NCBI GenBank assembly: GCA_024276305.1
Contig: JAJRXK010000063.1
Coordinates: forward strand, 1-33,949
Reading direction: 5' to 3'
Length of the DNA stretch: 33,949 nucleotides
Origin: Candidatus Krumholzibacteriota bacterium
GTDB taxonomy: Bacteria; Krumholzibacteriota; Krumholzibacteriia; JAJRXK01
Shown: piece after piece, positions 8,130 to 15,823 of the stretch
How the letters are laid out: the number at the start of each line of letters is the position of its first letter
Position numbering within the stretch: the stretch's first letter is position 1
Made by a program: the position numbers and the translations under genes
Notes under the pieces: model-generated
Databases searched by the model: none
The model's input: the letters and a program-made list of their open reading frames with translations, nothing else
What the model was told of the DNA's origin: nothing

Positions 8130-10202
8130 CTATCGCACGCGGATCCGGACGTCGACCGCGGTGGCTCCGTCCGCGGTGGCAAAGACGGGATTCAGATCCA
8201 TCTCGGCGATGGAGGGATGATCCGCCACGAGTCGAGAGACCCGAAGGAGCAAGGACTCGAGGGCATCGAGATCGACGCTCGCTTCGCCTCGGCTTCCACT
8301 GAGAAGGGAGAAGCCCTGGATCTCGCGCATCATCTCTTGGGCCTCAGGTTTCGACAGAGGAGCCACCGCGAAGGAGACATCCTTCATGATCTCGACGAAG
8401 ATCCCCCCCAGACCGAACATCACGAGTTTTCCGAGTCCCGGCGCATCGAGGGCTCCCAGAATGAGTTCCTTGGCCGCGGGAAGCTGTCGCTGCAGGAAGT
8501 ATTCTGCGTCGACCCGGGCGAACTTCTTCTGAAGATCGCCAAAGGCCGCGGCGAGTTCGTGCTCGTCGGCGATTCCCAGAATCACGCCTCCTTCATCGGA
8601 CTTGTGCACGACATCCGCAGAATCGACTTTCAACACGCAGGGAAAGCCGACCTCCGCCGCTCCCGCCACGAGGTCTTCCATCTCGCGAATCCGGGCCCGT
8701 TTGGGCACGGAGATTCCGTAGAGCTCCAGGAGGGCGAAGGCATCGATCTGGCTGAGATAGCCATCACGACCCGAGTAGCCAGCGAGGAGCTTCGCGGCCT
8801 CGGCCCGGTTGACTTCGAGTTCCGGAGGAGCCTCGGTCTTTCGGGCCCGCAGAGTTGCGTAGCGATGCATCGCGGCGAGAGCTCGGACGCCATCTTCCGG
8901 GAACTCGTAGACCGGGACTCCCGCGGCGCGAATGCGGTCGAGGAGTCCACCCCATTTGGCAATGGTTTCGATCACCACCACCACGGGCTTTGCCGACGAA
9001 GCGGCAGCCTCCTCGATTCTCTCCGCGATGGCGTCGAGATCCACGAATGGAGCAGTGACGAAGAAGACCATGACCATGTCGGTCTCTTCTTCATGGAGGA
9101 GGGTGTCCATGGCTGCGAAGTAGTGGTCGGCTCCCGCGGTGGCGACGACATCCACGGGATTGCCGGTGCTGGCTTCGGCGTAGAGCTCGGACTTCAGTCG
9201 CTCGCGTCCTTGGTCGGACCAGGTCGCGAGCTCCAGGCCCGAGGCGATGGCGGTGTCCACGGCCTGGATGCCGGGTCCTCCGGTATTGGTGACGAGACCG
9301 ATACGATTCCCCGGAGGGGGACTCTGGGTCGAAAAGGCGATCGCGGCCTTGACCATTTCGTCGGAGTCGGTGAATTCCAGAATGCCCGCCTGTTTGTACA
9401 TGGCTTGGGTCATCGCATTCTGATCGATCAGTGATCCGGTGTGCGATGACACCGCCACCGAACCTTCGGCGCTACGGCCACACTTCATGGCCAGGATCGG
9501 CTTGTGAGGGGTGATTTTGGACGCGACCTCCAAGAAGACCGCGGGATTCTTGAAGGACTCGGTCTGCATCATGATCACACGAGTGCCCTCGTCCTGACCG
9601 TAGTACTCCAAGATCTCGGGCATCGTGAGGTCGCACTCGTTTCCGTAGGAGCAGTAGAGGCGGTGACCGAGACCCACCTTGTGAAGATGGAGCTTCAGGA
9701 GTTCTCCCATTCCTCCGCCCTGAGCGATGATCGAGATGTTGCCGGGCTTCATCGGAACGAAGGTGAAGTTGGCGTAGACCGAAACCTCGGGATCGGAGTT
9801 CTGGATGCCTTGACAGTTGGGTCCGTAGATCCGCATGCCATGGCGGTGCGCGATCTCGACCATCTTGCGCTCCCGGGCGAGCCCTTCTTCTCCCACTTCC
9901 TTGAAGCCGGCGCTGTGAACGATGGCGAACTTCACCCCCTTCTGACCACACTCCTCGATGATGTCGGGGATGAACTTGGCGGCCACCGAGATATTCACCA
10001 GATCGACGACGTCAGGGACCTCGAGAATGGACTTGTAGGCCTTGAAGGAACGAACGTGTCCCCCTTTGGGGTTGATCGGGAAGATCGGTCCTTTGTAGCC
10101 ATAGTCGACGAGATTCTTCAGAACGATGTGTCCGATCGAGTAGGGATTCGACGAAGCGCCAATGACGCCGACTCCGCGGGGACGAAAGAGTCCATCAAGC
10201 AT
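8130..10202 (-). CDS. ADP-forming acyl-CoA synthetase (acetate-CoA ligase type)
   Basis: The 690-residue protein has the fused alpha-beta layout of NDP-forming acyl-CoA synthetases. An N-terminal CoA-binding Rossmann domain (GVGVIGASSNPYSIG) is followed by two succinyl-CoA-ligase-like domains with the phosphohistidine loop SSHTGSL (H254), then a C-terminal ATP-grasp domain from about 480, with VVHKSDEGGV and a final EMDLNPV block. The enzyme interconverts acyl-CoA + ADP + Pi with acid + CoA + ATP. In anaerobes it conserves energy from acetyl-CoA or aryl-CoA, or activates an acid cheaply. The start overlaps the upstream ATPase gene by 8 bases and the stop lies 10 bases before the symporter start. 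Because no AMP-forming benzoate-CoA ligase is in the window, it could supply benzoyl-CoA or recover ATP from the acetyl-CoA made by the divergent benzoyl-CoA cluster; both are inferences. Confidence 0.9.
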   Translation of the reverse strand: MLDGLFRPRGVGVIGASSNPYSIGHIVLKNLVDYGYKGPIFPINPKGGHVRSFKAYKSILEVPDVVDLVNISVAAKFIPDIIEECGQKGVKFAIVHSAGFKEVGEEGLARERKMVEIAHRHGMRIYGPNCQGIQNSDPEVSVYANFTFVPMKPGNISIIAQGGGMGELLKLHLHKVGLGHRLYCSYGNECDLTMPEILEYYGQDEGTRVIMMQTESFKNPAVFLEVASKITPHKPILAMKCGRSAEGSVAVSSHTGSLIDQNAMTQAMYKQAGILEFTDSDEMVKAAIAFSTQSPPPGNRIGLVTNTGGPGIQAVDTAIASGLELATWSDQGRERLKSELYAEASTGNPVDVVATAGADHYFAAMDTLLHEEETDMVMVFFVTAPFVDLDAIAERIEEAAASSAKPVVVVIETIAKWGGLLDRIRAAGVPVYEFPEDGVRALAAMHRYATLRARKTEAPPELEVNRAEAAKLLAGYSGRDGYLSQIDAFALLELYGISVPKRARIREMEDLVAGAAEVGFPCVLKVDSADVVHKSDEGGVILGIADEHELAAAFGDLQKKFARVDAEYFLQRQLPAAKELILGALDAPGLGKLVMFGLGGIFVEIMKDVSFAVAPLSKPEAQEMMREIQGFSLLSGSRGEASVDLDALESLLLRVSRLVADHPSIAEMDLNPVFATADGATAVDVRIRVR

Positions 10203-11025
10203 TTTGATCCTCCGTGTGCCGGTGCGCGCGTCGCGCGAGGATGGCGGCGCCCAGTGCGCCCGTGAACTGCGGGTGGTCAGGGACGGTCACCGGTCTCCCG
10301 AGTCGCCGAGAAAGAAGATCCGCGATGGTCGGGTTGTGCGCCGCGACCCCACCGGTCAGAACCACTTCTCCCAGAAAGGTGTCCATCTCGACGATTCGAG
10401 TGACCACCGATTCGAAGGCGCCGCGTACGATCTGTTCCACGGCAACCCCCTGACGAAGGTGCGCCAGGATCTCGGTCTTGGAGAAGACGGTGCAGAACGA
10501 TCCGAGCTGGACCGGAGTGTCGGTGCTTGCCGCGAGGTCATCGAGATCGTCGATGCTGAGGCCCAAGCGGAGGGCGATCTCCTCGACGAAGGCTCCAGTT
10601 CCCGCCGCACACTTGCGATTCATCTTGAAGTCGATCCGCTGTCCCTGTTCATCGATGTGGATGATCTTGTTGTCTTGCCCACCGATGTCGACAATGGTGA
10701 TGGCTCTCGGCACCAGGTGATGGCACCCCACCCCGTGACAGTGAATTTCGGTGTGGCGGTGATTCGAGAAGGCGACGTTTTCGCGGCCGTATCCGGTGGA
10801 TATCGTATAGGCCACCGCATCCTTGGTCCGGCCGCATTCCGTCAGCGCTTCCTTCAGGCACAGCTCGGCCGTAGCGCCATAGTCCACGCCAGAGTGCCGC
10901 ACCGCTCGAGCCGAACACTCCCCGTTCTCATCGACCAACACCACTTTGGTGGCCGATGCTCCGATGTCTACGCCACAGTAGAGCGGACGACCCGCCGGTG
11001 ATGAGAACTGTCGGAGGCTGGCCAT
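10195..11025 (-). CDS. BadF/BcrA/HgdC-type ATPase (activator of the HgdB-like protein)
   Basis: A 276-residue single-domain ASKHA-fold ATPase. Phosphate-binding loop 1 is CGVDIGASATKVV, phosphate loop 2 is VDIGGQDNK, and the adenosine motif is VVLTGGVAAHN. C139 (NRKCAAGTGAFVE) and C178 (GSFCTVFSKTE) are the two cysteines that, in this family, hold one [4Fe-4S] cluster between two subunits. ATP hydrolysis lowers the cluster's potential so that an electron can be pushed into the partner protein. It lacks the long insertion seen in the BcrA-type subunit of this window, so it is of the HgdC/archerase type. The ATG at 11025 overlaps the stop of the HgdB-like gene as TGATG; a TTG one codon earlier is less likely. 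The pairing with one HgdB-like gene is recalled from YjiM/YjiL and double-cubane protein systems. Confidence 0.9.
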   Translation of the reverse strand: MASLRQFSSPAGRPLYCGVDIGASATKVVLVDENGECSARAVRHSGVDYGATAELCLKEALTECGRTKDAVAYTISTGYGRENVAFSNHRHTEIHCHGVGCHHLVPRAITIVDIGGQDNKIIHIDEQGQRIDFKMNRKCAAGTGAFVEEIALRLGLSIDDLDDLAASTDTPVQLGSFCTVFSKTEILAHLRQGVAVEQIVRGAFESVVTRIVEMDTFLGEVVLTGGVAAHNPTIADLLSRRLGRPVTVPDHPQFTGALGAAILARRAHRHTEDQNA

Positions 11026-12269
11026 CAACCCGCCTCGTGAAGTTGCTCGACGAGGGCCTCGAACTGCGTTCGGGTCTGCTCTTCGGAGTACATCCTCAAG
11101 TCGTTCAGGTCACCACTGATGACGACATGGGGAATCTTGAGCTTGGCCGTGACGCGTTTGGAGAGGCCGTAGCGGTTGTTCGAGTTGTTGGGGCAGGTCT
11201 TGGCGTCGTGGAAGACGAAGCCATCGATATGATAGTCGCGAGCCATGCGGGCCAGGTACTGCTCCTTGAAGTCTTCATCCCGAGCGATGAAGATCTCGGC
11301 GTAGGCCCGCGCCATGCCCTCGAAGGGATCGTCTTCGGCAAGGGCTTCGAAGATCCAGCTATTGCAATAGGTCGAGGCCACTACACAGGATCGATGGGCC
11401 GAGAAGGTCTGCGCGTGGTCTCGAATCTTGCCCCATACCGGCATCCCCTCCCAGTAGAATCGGTGGGACTCCTGCGGAACCGCGGCCACGCCCTGCGCGA
11501 CGCGTTCTTCGAGTTCGGTGATGAGCAGCGCATAGTATTCCTCGGCCCGAGGATCGCCGCGCAGGACCACGGCCGGTCCCATGTGAATGGTGCCGTCGAA
11601 GAAGGTGAGCGGGGAGGGCCGGTGCTGAGCGAGCTCCAACACGCGCTTCCACAGCTGGGTGCAGCGGTAGGACGACTGGACGACCTCTCGCAGGCGGTCG
11701 ATGTCGAAGGTGCGGCCGGAGACCTCTTCGAGCGTGGGAATGAGACCTCGATACTGTTGGACCAGAGCATGGATGTGATCGCGGGTGATGTCACCGATGC
11801 CTCGGGGAGTCTCGATGCCCAGGAGGGGAATGTTCCATTCGCGCTCGTAGAATGCGAACCACTCGTGGACGTCACGACACTGATTGGTGTTGTAGACCAG
11901 CACATCGGCGCGAGGAACCCCTTCGAGCCCGAAGGCTGGAGTCAGCGGGGTGCTGCGTCGCAGATAGGATCCGATGTCGCTGGTGAGGTAGGAGCAGATG
12001 TCCGGCGAGTAGCCGATGGCATTGGCGGCGGGGATCAAGTCGGTGGCGGTTCGGGTGGCTCCGAGGAGCGCGCCGTGGTTCTCGGGAAAGTAGACCTGGA
12101 ATCCGAAGGACCGCAGAAGTTCTGCCGGTCCCACACTGGTGCACCATGCAATCTTTGTGGAATCCGAGTCCGCCGCTTCCTTCAGTTCTCCGAAGTATTC
12201 GGCCATGAGTTTCTTCATGGCGCCGGTGGCGCGGATTTTTTGGATGGGGGGGGCGGGGCGATCGTTCAT
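11025..12269 (-). CDS. 2-hydroxyacyl-CoA dehydratase/HgdB-like iron-sulfur protein
   Basis: A 414-residue protein of the HgdB/FldC/BcrB family. It has the opening GPAELLRSFGF block, DICSYLTSDIG, NTNQCRDV and the late KTCPNNSNNRYG block. Seven cysteines (43, 92, 131, 203, 295, 302, 359) are available for a [4Fe-4S] or double-cubane cluster. Proteins of this family accept a low-potential electron from an ATPase partner and reduce a CoA thioester or, in double-cubane proteins, a small molecule. True dehydratases and benzoyl-CoA reductase need two different such subunits; here only one is present, followed by its ATPase with a 1-base overlap. That recalls YjiM/YjiL and DCCP/DCCP-R. It is the first gene of the minus-strand operon, with AGGAG six bases before the ATG. 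Its substrate is unknown; a CoA ester made by the third gene of the operon is one possibility. Confidence 0.88.
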   Translation of the reverse strand: MNDRPAPPIQKIRATGAMKKLMAEYFGELKEAADSDSTKIAWCTSVGPAELLRSFGFQVYFPENHGALLGATRTATDLIPAANAIGYSPDICSYLTSDIGSYLRRSTPLTPAFGLEGVPRADVLVYNTNQCRDVHEWFAFYEREWNIPLLGIETPRGIGDITRDHIHALVQQYRGLIPTLEEVSGRTFDIDRLREVVQSSYRCTQLWKRVLELAQHRPSPLTFFDGTIHMGPAVVLRGDPRAEEYYALLITELEERVAQGVAAVPQESHRFYWEGMPVWGKIRDHAQTFSAHRSCVVASTYCNSWIFEALAEDDPFEGMARAYAEIFIARDEDFKEQYLARMARDYHIDGFVFHDAKTCPNNSNNRYGLSKRVTAKLKIPHVVISGDLNDLRMYSEEQTRTQFEALVEQLHEAG

Positions 12270-12501
12270 CGGTTGCTCCTTGCCTCGTTTGATCTGGGAG
12301 GATCATGCTGCTGCATCGGACCCGCCACCGTCAAGGTTCACGACGACCCGATGGGATTGCCGTTGCGAAACTGTGAGCTGTGGTCGAAGGGTCGACGAAG
12401 AACTCGTATGATGACCCCGAATTCTGGCCGCAGCCCTGCACCTCGCCAAGACAGCACGCGATTCGGACGAGACGAAAACCTTCGCGCGGGAGAGCTACGT
12501 G
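12270..12501. promoter_or_regulatory. Divergent intergenic region between the two catabolic operons
   Basis: These 232 bases hold no gene and must carry the promoters of both the minus-strand HgdB-like operon and the plus-strand fusion-enzyme gene. On the plus strand TATGAT (12407-12412) is the best -10 candidate, with only a weak TCGAAG about 17 bases upstream. On the minus strand TTGACG (12334-12329) resembles a -35, but no good -10 is spaced correctly. Ribosome-binding sites are AGGAG for the minus gene and GGGAGAG for the plus gene. I see no strong operator palindrome. Shared control of both operons is possible but is not shown by the sequence. Confidence 0.45.
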
Positions 12502-14469
12502 ATGAAGATTGGGGTCATTGGGTCGGGGGCGATCGGTCCCGATCTCGCGTATGGTTTTCTGTCGGCGGTGGCCGGCGACGGAGAGAGCTCGGTGGTGTTG
12601 GTCGACATCAAGAAGGAGGCTCTGGACGCGGGAGTGGAGAGGATTCGCGGCTACGTCCAGAAGGGCGTCTCTCGGGGGAAACTCTCCCCCAAGTTGGCGG
12701 CCAAGATCGAGGCGGCCTTGGTTCCGACCCAATCGCTCGACTCGCTGGTGGGTTGCGATTATGTGATGGAGGCCGCGACCGAGGAGCTCTCGATCAAGCG
12801 GACCATCCTACGTGAGGTCGAAGCCGTGGTGGGGCCCGATTGCCTGATCGGATTCTCCACTTCGGGAATTCCCCGGGCGGAGATCGCGGCCGAGGCGACC
12901 CATCCGGGGCGCTGTTTCGTCAATCACCCCTTCTTTCCGGCCTGGCGGTCGCTTCCCATCGAAGTCGTCCTCTCCGAGGACCCGCAGGCCAGCCAGCGCA
13001 TGCTCGCCACCCTTCGTCGCTTGGGCAAGATTCCGGTGGTCACCGACGATGTCCCCTGCTTCGCGGCTGACGACGTGTTCTGCAACTACTGCGCGGAGGC
13101 GACTCGAATCGTGGTGGAAGGCCGGGCCAACGTCGCTCAGGTCGATGCCATCGTGAATGATGCGATCGGAGGCGGTGGTCCGTTTCTGGTCATGGATCTG
13201 ACCCGCGGCAATTTGCTCAACGTCAAGTGTCTCAACTTGATGAAAGAGGCTCCGACCGGCAGCGATTGGTTCACCCCTCCGGAGAAGTTCCGCGAGCAGG
13301 CGAACACTCCCTGGCACGATCGCAAGAACCCGCAGGACGGTTCCTACGACGACGCGCTCAAGAAAGAAGTGTTGGACCGCATTCTCGCAGTTCTGCTCGC
13401 GCGAACCTACTTCGTCGTGGATCGTGGGATTTGTCCGCCCCGTGAGATGAATTGGTTGACCCGAGCCGCGTTGGGATTCTCCAAGGGATTGCTCGACCTC
13501 GCCGAAGACCTCGGCGCCGATCGCGTTCACGAGATCTGCAGTCGCTACGCGGAGACGCACCCCGGTTTCGAGGTGCCCGAAAGCATCGCGAAGAAGCAAT
13601 TGGCGGACTTTTGGCGAAATGTCTCGGTGGATCGCGAGGAGGGTATCGCGGTGGTGAAGGTGGAGCGTCCGGAGGTCATGAACGCTCTCAATCACCAGAC
13701 CATGGAGGAATTGGCGGAGGTCTTCGCCGAGCTCGAAAAGGATCCGAAAGTTCAGGGGATCGTGCTCTCTTCGGCCGGACTCTCGTTGGCGGGAGCCGAC
13801 ATTCACGAACTGGCGGCCCTGAAGACCCCCGAAGAGGCGGTCGGAAAGTGCCGGCACGGCCACGGCATCCTCGATCGGATTGCCGCCATGTCCAAGCCGG
13901 TGGTGGCGGCGGTCGACGGGCCGGTCTTGGGGGGGGGCTCGGAGTTGTCCATGGCCTGCCATGGTCGCGTGGTCGGGAAGCGTCTCATGCTCGGGCAGCC
14001 GGAGGTGAACCTCGGGATCATCCCGGGCTATGGAGGGACCCAACGTTTGCCGCGGCTCATCGGACTCGAGGCGGGGCTTCGCCTGCTGCGCACCGGTGAC
14101 ACGGTGGGGGCGAAGGAGGCGTGCGAGCTGGGTTGGGCCTCGGGAGATCCTGTGGAGGATCCCCTCCAGGGGGCCAAGGACCTCATTGCCCGTCACCTCT
14201 CCGGGACGGTGGAACTCGGTCCTGTCGATTCGTCACCGATGGACTTGCCCGGGGAGCTTCCCACCGTCGACATCGGTCACCACTCGCTGGCCATCGATGC
14301 CATCCTCGTGGATGTCCTTCGAGAGGGGCTCCAGCTTCCCTTGGCCGAGGGCCTGAAGATCGAGGCGGATGGTTTCGGTCGCTGCAAGGGTTGTGTGGAC
14401 TATGACATCGGAATGACGAACTTCATCCAGAATGGTCCCCGGGTTCCGGCGACCTTCTTGCACGAATAG
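12502..14469 (+). CDS. 3-hydroxyacyl-CoA dehydrogenase / enoyl-CoA hydratase fusion
   Basis: The 655-residue protein has dehydrogenase first and crotonase second, the reverse of FadB. Residues 1-370 contain the NAD loop GVIGSGAIG, the HAD dyad H142 and E154 (NHPFFPAWRSLPIE), and a position near 190 where the family asparagine is replaced by aspartate (CFAADD). Residues 375-655 are a crotonase with the GADIHEL oxyanion segment and both hydratase glutamates, E481 (GGGSELSMA) and E501 (GQPEVNLG). It should hydrate an enoyl-CoA and oxidise the 3-hydroxy product with NAD+. The simplest role is beta-oxidation of 3-hydroxypimelyl-CoA, the Oah product. Because it sits where Thauera has dch and had, it may instead act on cyclic intermediates. 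The ATG at 12502 is preferred over the GTG directly before it; GGGAGAG lies upstream. The thiolase gene follows after 12 bases. Confidence 0.9.
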   Translation: MKIGVIGSGAIGPDLAYGFLSAVAGDGESSVVLVDIKKEALDAGVERIRGYVQKGVSRGKLSPKLAAKIEAALVPTQSLDSLVGCDYVMEAATEELSIKRTILREVEAVVGPDCLIGFSTSGIPRAEIAAEATHPGRCFVNHPFFPAWRSLPIEVVLSEDPQASQRMLATLRRLGKIPVVTDDVPCFAADDVFCNYCAEATRIVVEGRANVAQVDAIVNDAIGGGGPFLVMDLTRGNLLNVKCLNLMKEAPTGSDWFTPPEKFREQANTPWHDRKNPQDGSYDDALKKEVLDRILAVLLARTYFVVDRGICPPREMNWLTRAALGFSKGLLDLAEDLGADRVHEICSRYAETHPGFEVPESIAKKQLADFWRNVSVDREEGIAVVKVERPEVMNALNHQTMEELAEVFAELEKDPKVQGIVLSSAGLSLAGADIHELAALKTPEEAVGKCRHGHGILDRIAAMSKPVVAAVDGPVLGGGSELSMACHGRVVGKRLMLGQPEVNLGIIPGYGGTQRLPRLIGLEAGLRLLRTGDTVGAKEACELGWASGDPVEDPLQGAKDLIARHLSGTVELGPVDSSPMDLPGELPTVDIGHHSLAIDAILVDVLREGLQLPLAEGLKIEADGFGRCKGCVDYDIGMTNFIQNGPRVPATFLHE

Positions 14470-14481
14470 GCGGAGGTGGCC

Positions 14482-15762
14482 ATGTCCGACGATCGGTGCA
14501 TCGTGATTCTCGACGGAGCGCGACGACTTCCCCGCGCAGATATCCTGATCAACAATCGTCAGCCGGGATTGTTCTCTCGTTTCTCGACGACTCAACTCGG
14601 TGGAATGGCGATTCGAGCCACCCTCGAGAACACGGAGGTCGAGGAGAAGGAGATCGGGCACGTGGTGATGGGAATGGCTTCCCATGCTCATCGCGATGCC
14701 ATCTACGGGGCCCAGGGAATGCGCTGGCGGGGTGGGCTGGGAGACGATGTGCCGGCTCTCACCGTGGCTCGAATCTGTGGGAGCGGTGCGGAGTCGGTGG
14801 CAGTGGGATCAGAGATCATCCTGGCCGGAGTGAGGCACGATCGCCGGCGCCCCTTCATGGTGGTCGGCGGCGCCGAGAGCATGCAATACCCCTTCTGCCT
14901 CTACAACTACCGTGGTCGCAAAGTCGGAGCTGCGGTCCAGAAATACGGCCCCATCGATGCCAAGGCCTTGCCTCCGGGAACGCATTTGCAGGATTCGCTG
15001 CTCATGAATCTCTACGATCCCGGGGCTCAGCTGGCGATGGCGAATACCGGTGAGGAACTCGGCCGCCGATACGAGATCAGCCGAGCGGAAGCGGATGCCT
15101 TCGGTCATCGGTCGCACATGCTGGCCAAGGCCTCTCGCGACCAGGGGCACTTCGATGAGGAAACCGTTGCGGTGAAGGTCGTGGTGGATCCGGCTCGACC
15201 GGCGGTCGAAGTGCGTCACGACACGCACATCATGGACAATATCAGTCTGGCCAAGATGGCGCGTCTTCCGGCGGCATTCGAGGCCGGCGGAATCATCACC
15301 GCAGGGAACGCGAGCGCGGTGGTGGACGGCGCGGCCGCGATGGTGATTGCCAAACTCTCCGATGCCACCGAGCGCGGAGCCGAGCCCTTGGCCAGAATCG
15401 CGGGAATGGGAGTTGCGGCTTGCGACCCCCGTATCATGGGGTGGGGGCCGGTCCCCGCAGTTCGACTTGCTCTCGAGAATGCGGGGATCGCCGGCGCCGA
15501 GGTCGATCAAGTGGAGCTCAACGAAGCTTTCGCACCCCAGGCTTTGGCCTGCATTCGCGACTTTGCCGAGATGGGAATCGATCCGGAGAAGGTGAACCCC
15601 ATGGGGGGAGCGATTGCCTTGGGGCATCCCCTGGGGGCGACGGGTGCGATCCTCACTTTGAGCTGCGCATATGCGTTGCGGAGAAACAAGAAACGTTATG
15701 GCGTGGTGACCATGTGCATCGGAGGCGGCCAGGGCATCGCCCTGGTCCTCGAGTCCATGTAG
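14482..15762 (+). CDS. Thiolase (acetyl-CoA C-acyltransferase)
   Basis: A 426-residue thiolase with the acyl-accepting C99 (VARICGSGAES), the NEAFA motif, the catalytic histidine near 382 (ALGHPLGATGA) and the second cysteine near 412 (TMCIGGGQG). All catalytic residues are present, so it should be active. In this cluster it most plausibly cleaves 3-oxopimelyl-CoA to glutaryl-CoA and acetyl-CoA after the fusion enzyme has made the 3-oxo compound. The length is slightly above the usual 390-400 residues because of a long segment between the first and second motifs. The ATG at 14482 is chosen because GGAGG (14472-14476) lies five bases before it; the GTG at 14476 would overlap this Shine-Dalgarno. 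It is cotranscribed with the fusion gene, and a possible attenuator directly follows its stop. Confidence 0.92.
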   Translation: MSDDRCIVILDGARRLPRADILINNRQPGLFSRFSTTQLGGMAIRATLENTEVEEKEIGHVVMGMASHAHRDAIYGAQGMRWRGGLGDDVPALTVARICGSGAESVAVGSEIILAGVRHDRRRPFMVVGGAESMQYPFCLYNYRGRKVGAAVQKYGPIDAKALPPGTHLQDSLLMNLYDPGAQLAMANTGEELGRRYEISRAEADAFGHRSHMLAKASRDQGHFDEETVAVKVVVDPARPAVEVRHDTHIMDNISLAKMARLPAAFEAGGIITAGNASAVVDGAAAMVIAKLSDATERGAEPLARIAGMGVAACDPRIMGWGPVPAVRLALENAGIAGAEVDQVELNEAFAPQALACIRDFAEMGIDPEKVNPMGGAIALGHPLGATGAILTLSCAYALRRNKKRYGVVTMCIGGGQGIALVLESM

Positions 15763-15782
15763 GGGGGTTGGCTCCCTTTTTC
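15761..15782 (+). terminator. Possible terminator or attenuator after the thiolase gene
   Basis: The stop codon runs into a G-run (15762-15767), a TTGG loop, CTCCC and then five T (15777-15781). The stem is only about five pairs with one G-T pair, so termination would be partial. Since oah begins 42 bases later with no evident promoter, partial attenuation that lowers oah expression relative to the upstream genes is the most that can be inferred. Confidence 0.35.
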
Positions 15783-15823
15783 GTCCTCTCGAGTTATGTG
15801 GCCTTGGGCCCAGGAGTTGAAGC

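Noticed and set aside
6800-8302. 500-residue open frame on the plus strand opposite the symporter
   Set aside because: Highly charged, H/D/R/G-rich composition typical of antisense of a membrane protein; the minus-strand frame has clear helices and SSS motifs.
10956-12815. 619-residue open frame on the plus strand across the HgdB-like gene and the intergenic region
   Set aside because: Antisense of the HgdB-like gene and then out of frame with the fusion gene; no recognisable motif.
12808-14196. 462-residue minus-strand frame opposite the fusion enzyme
   Set aside because: No motif; the plus-strand frame has intact dehydrogenase and hydratase residues.
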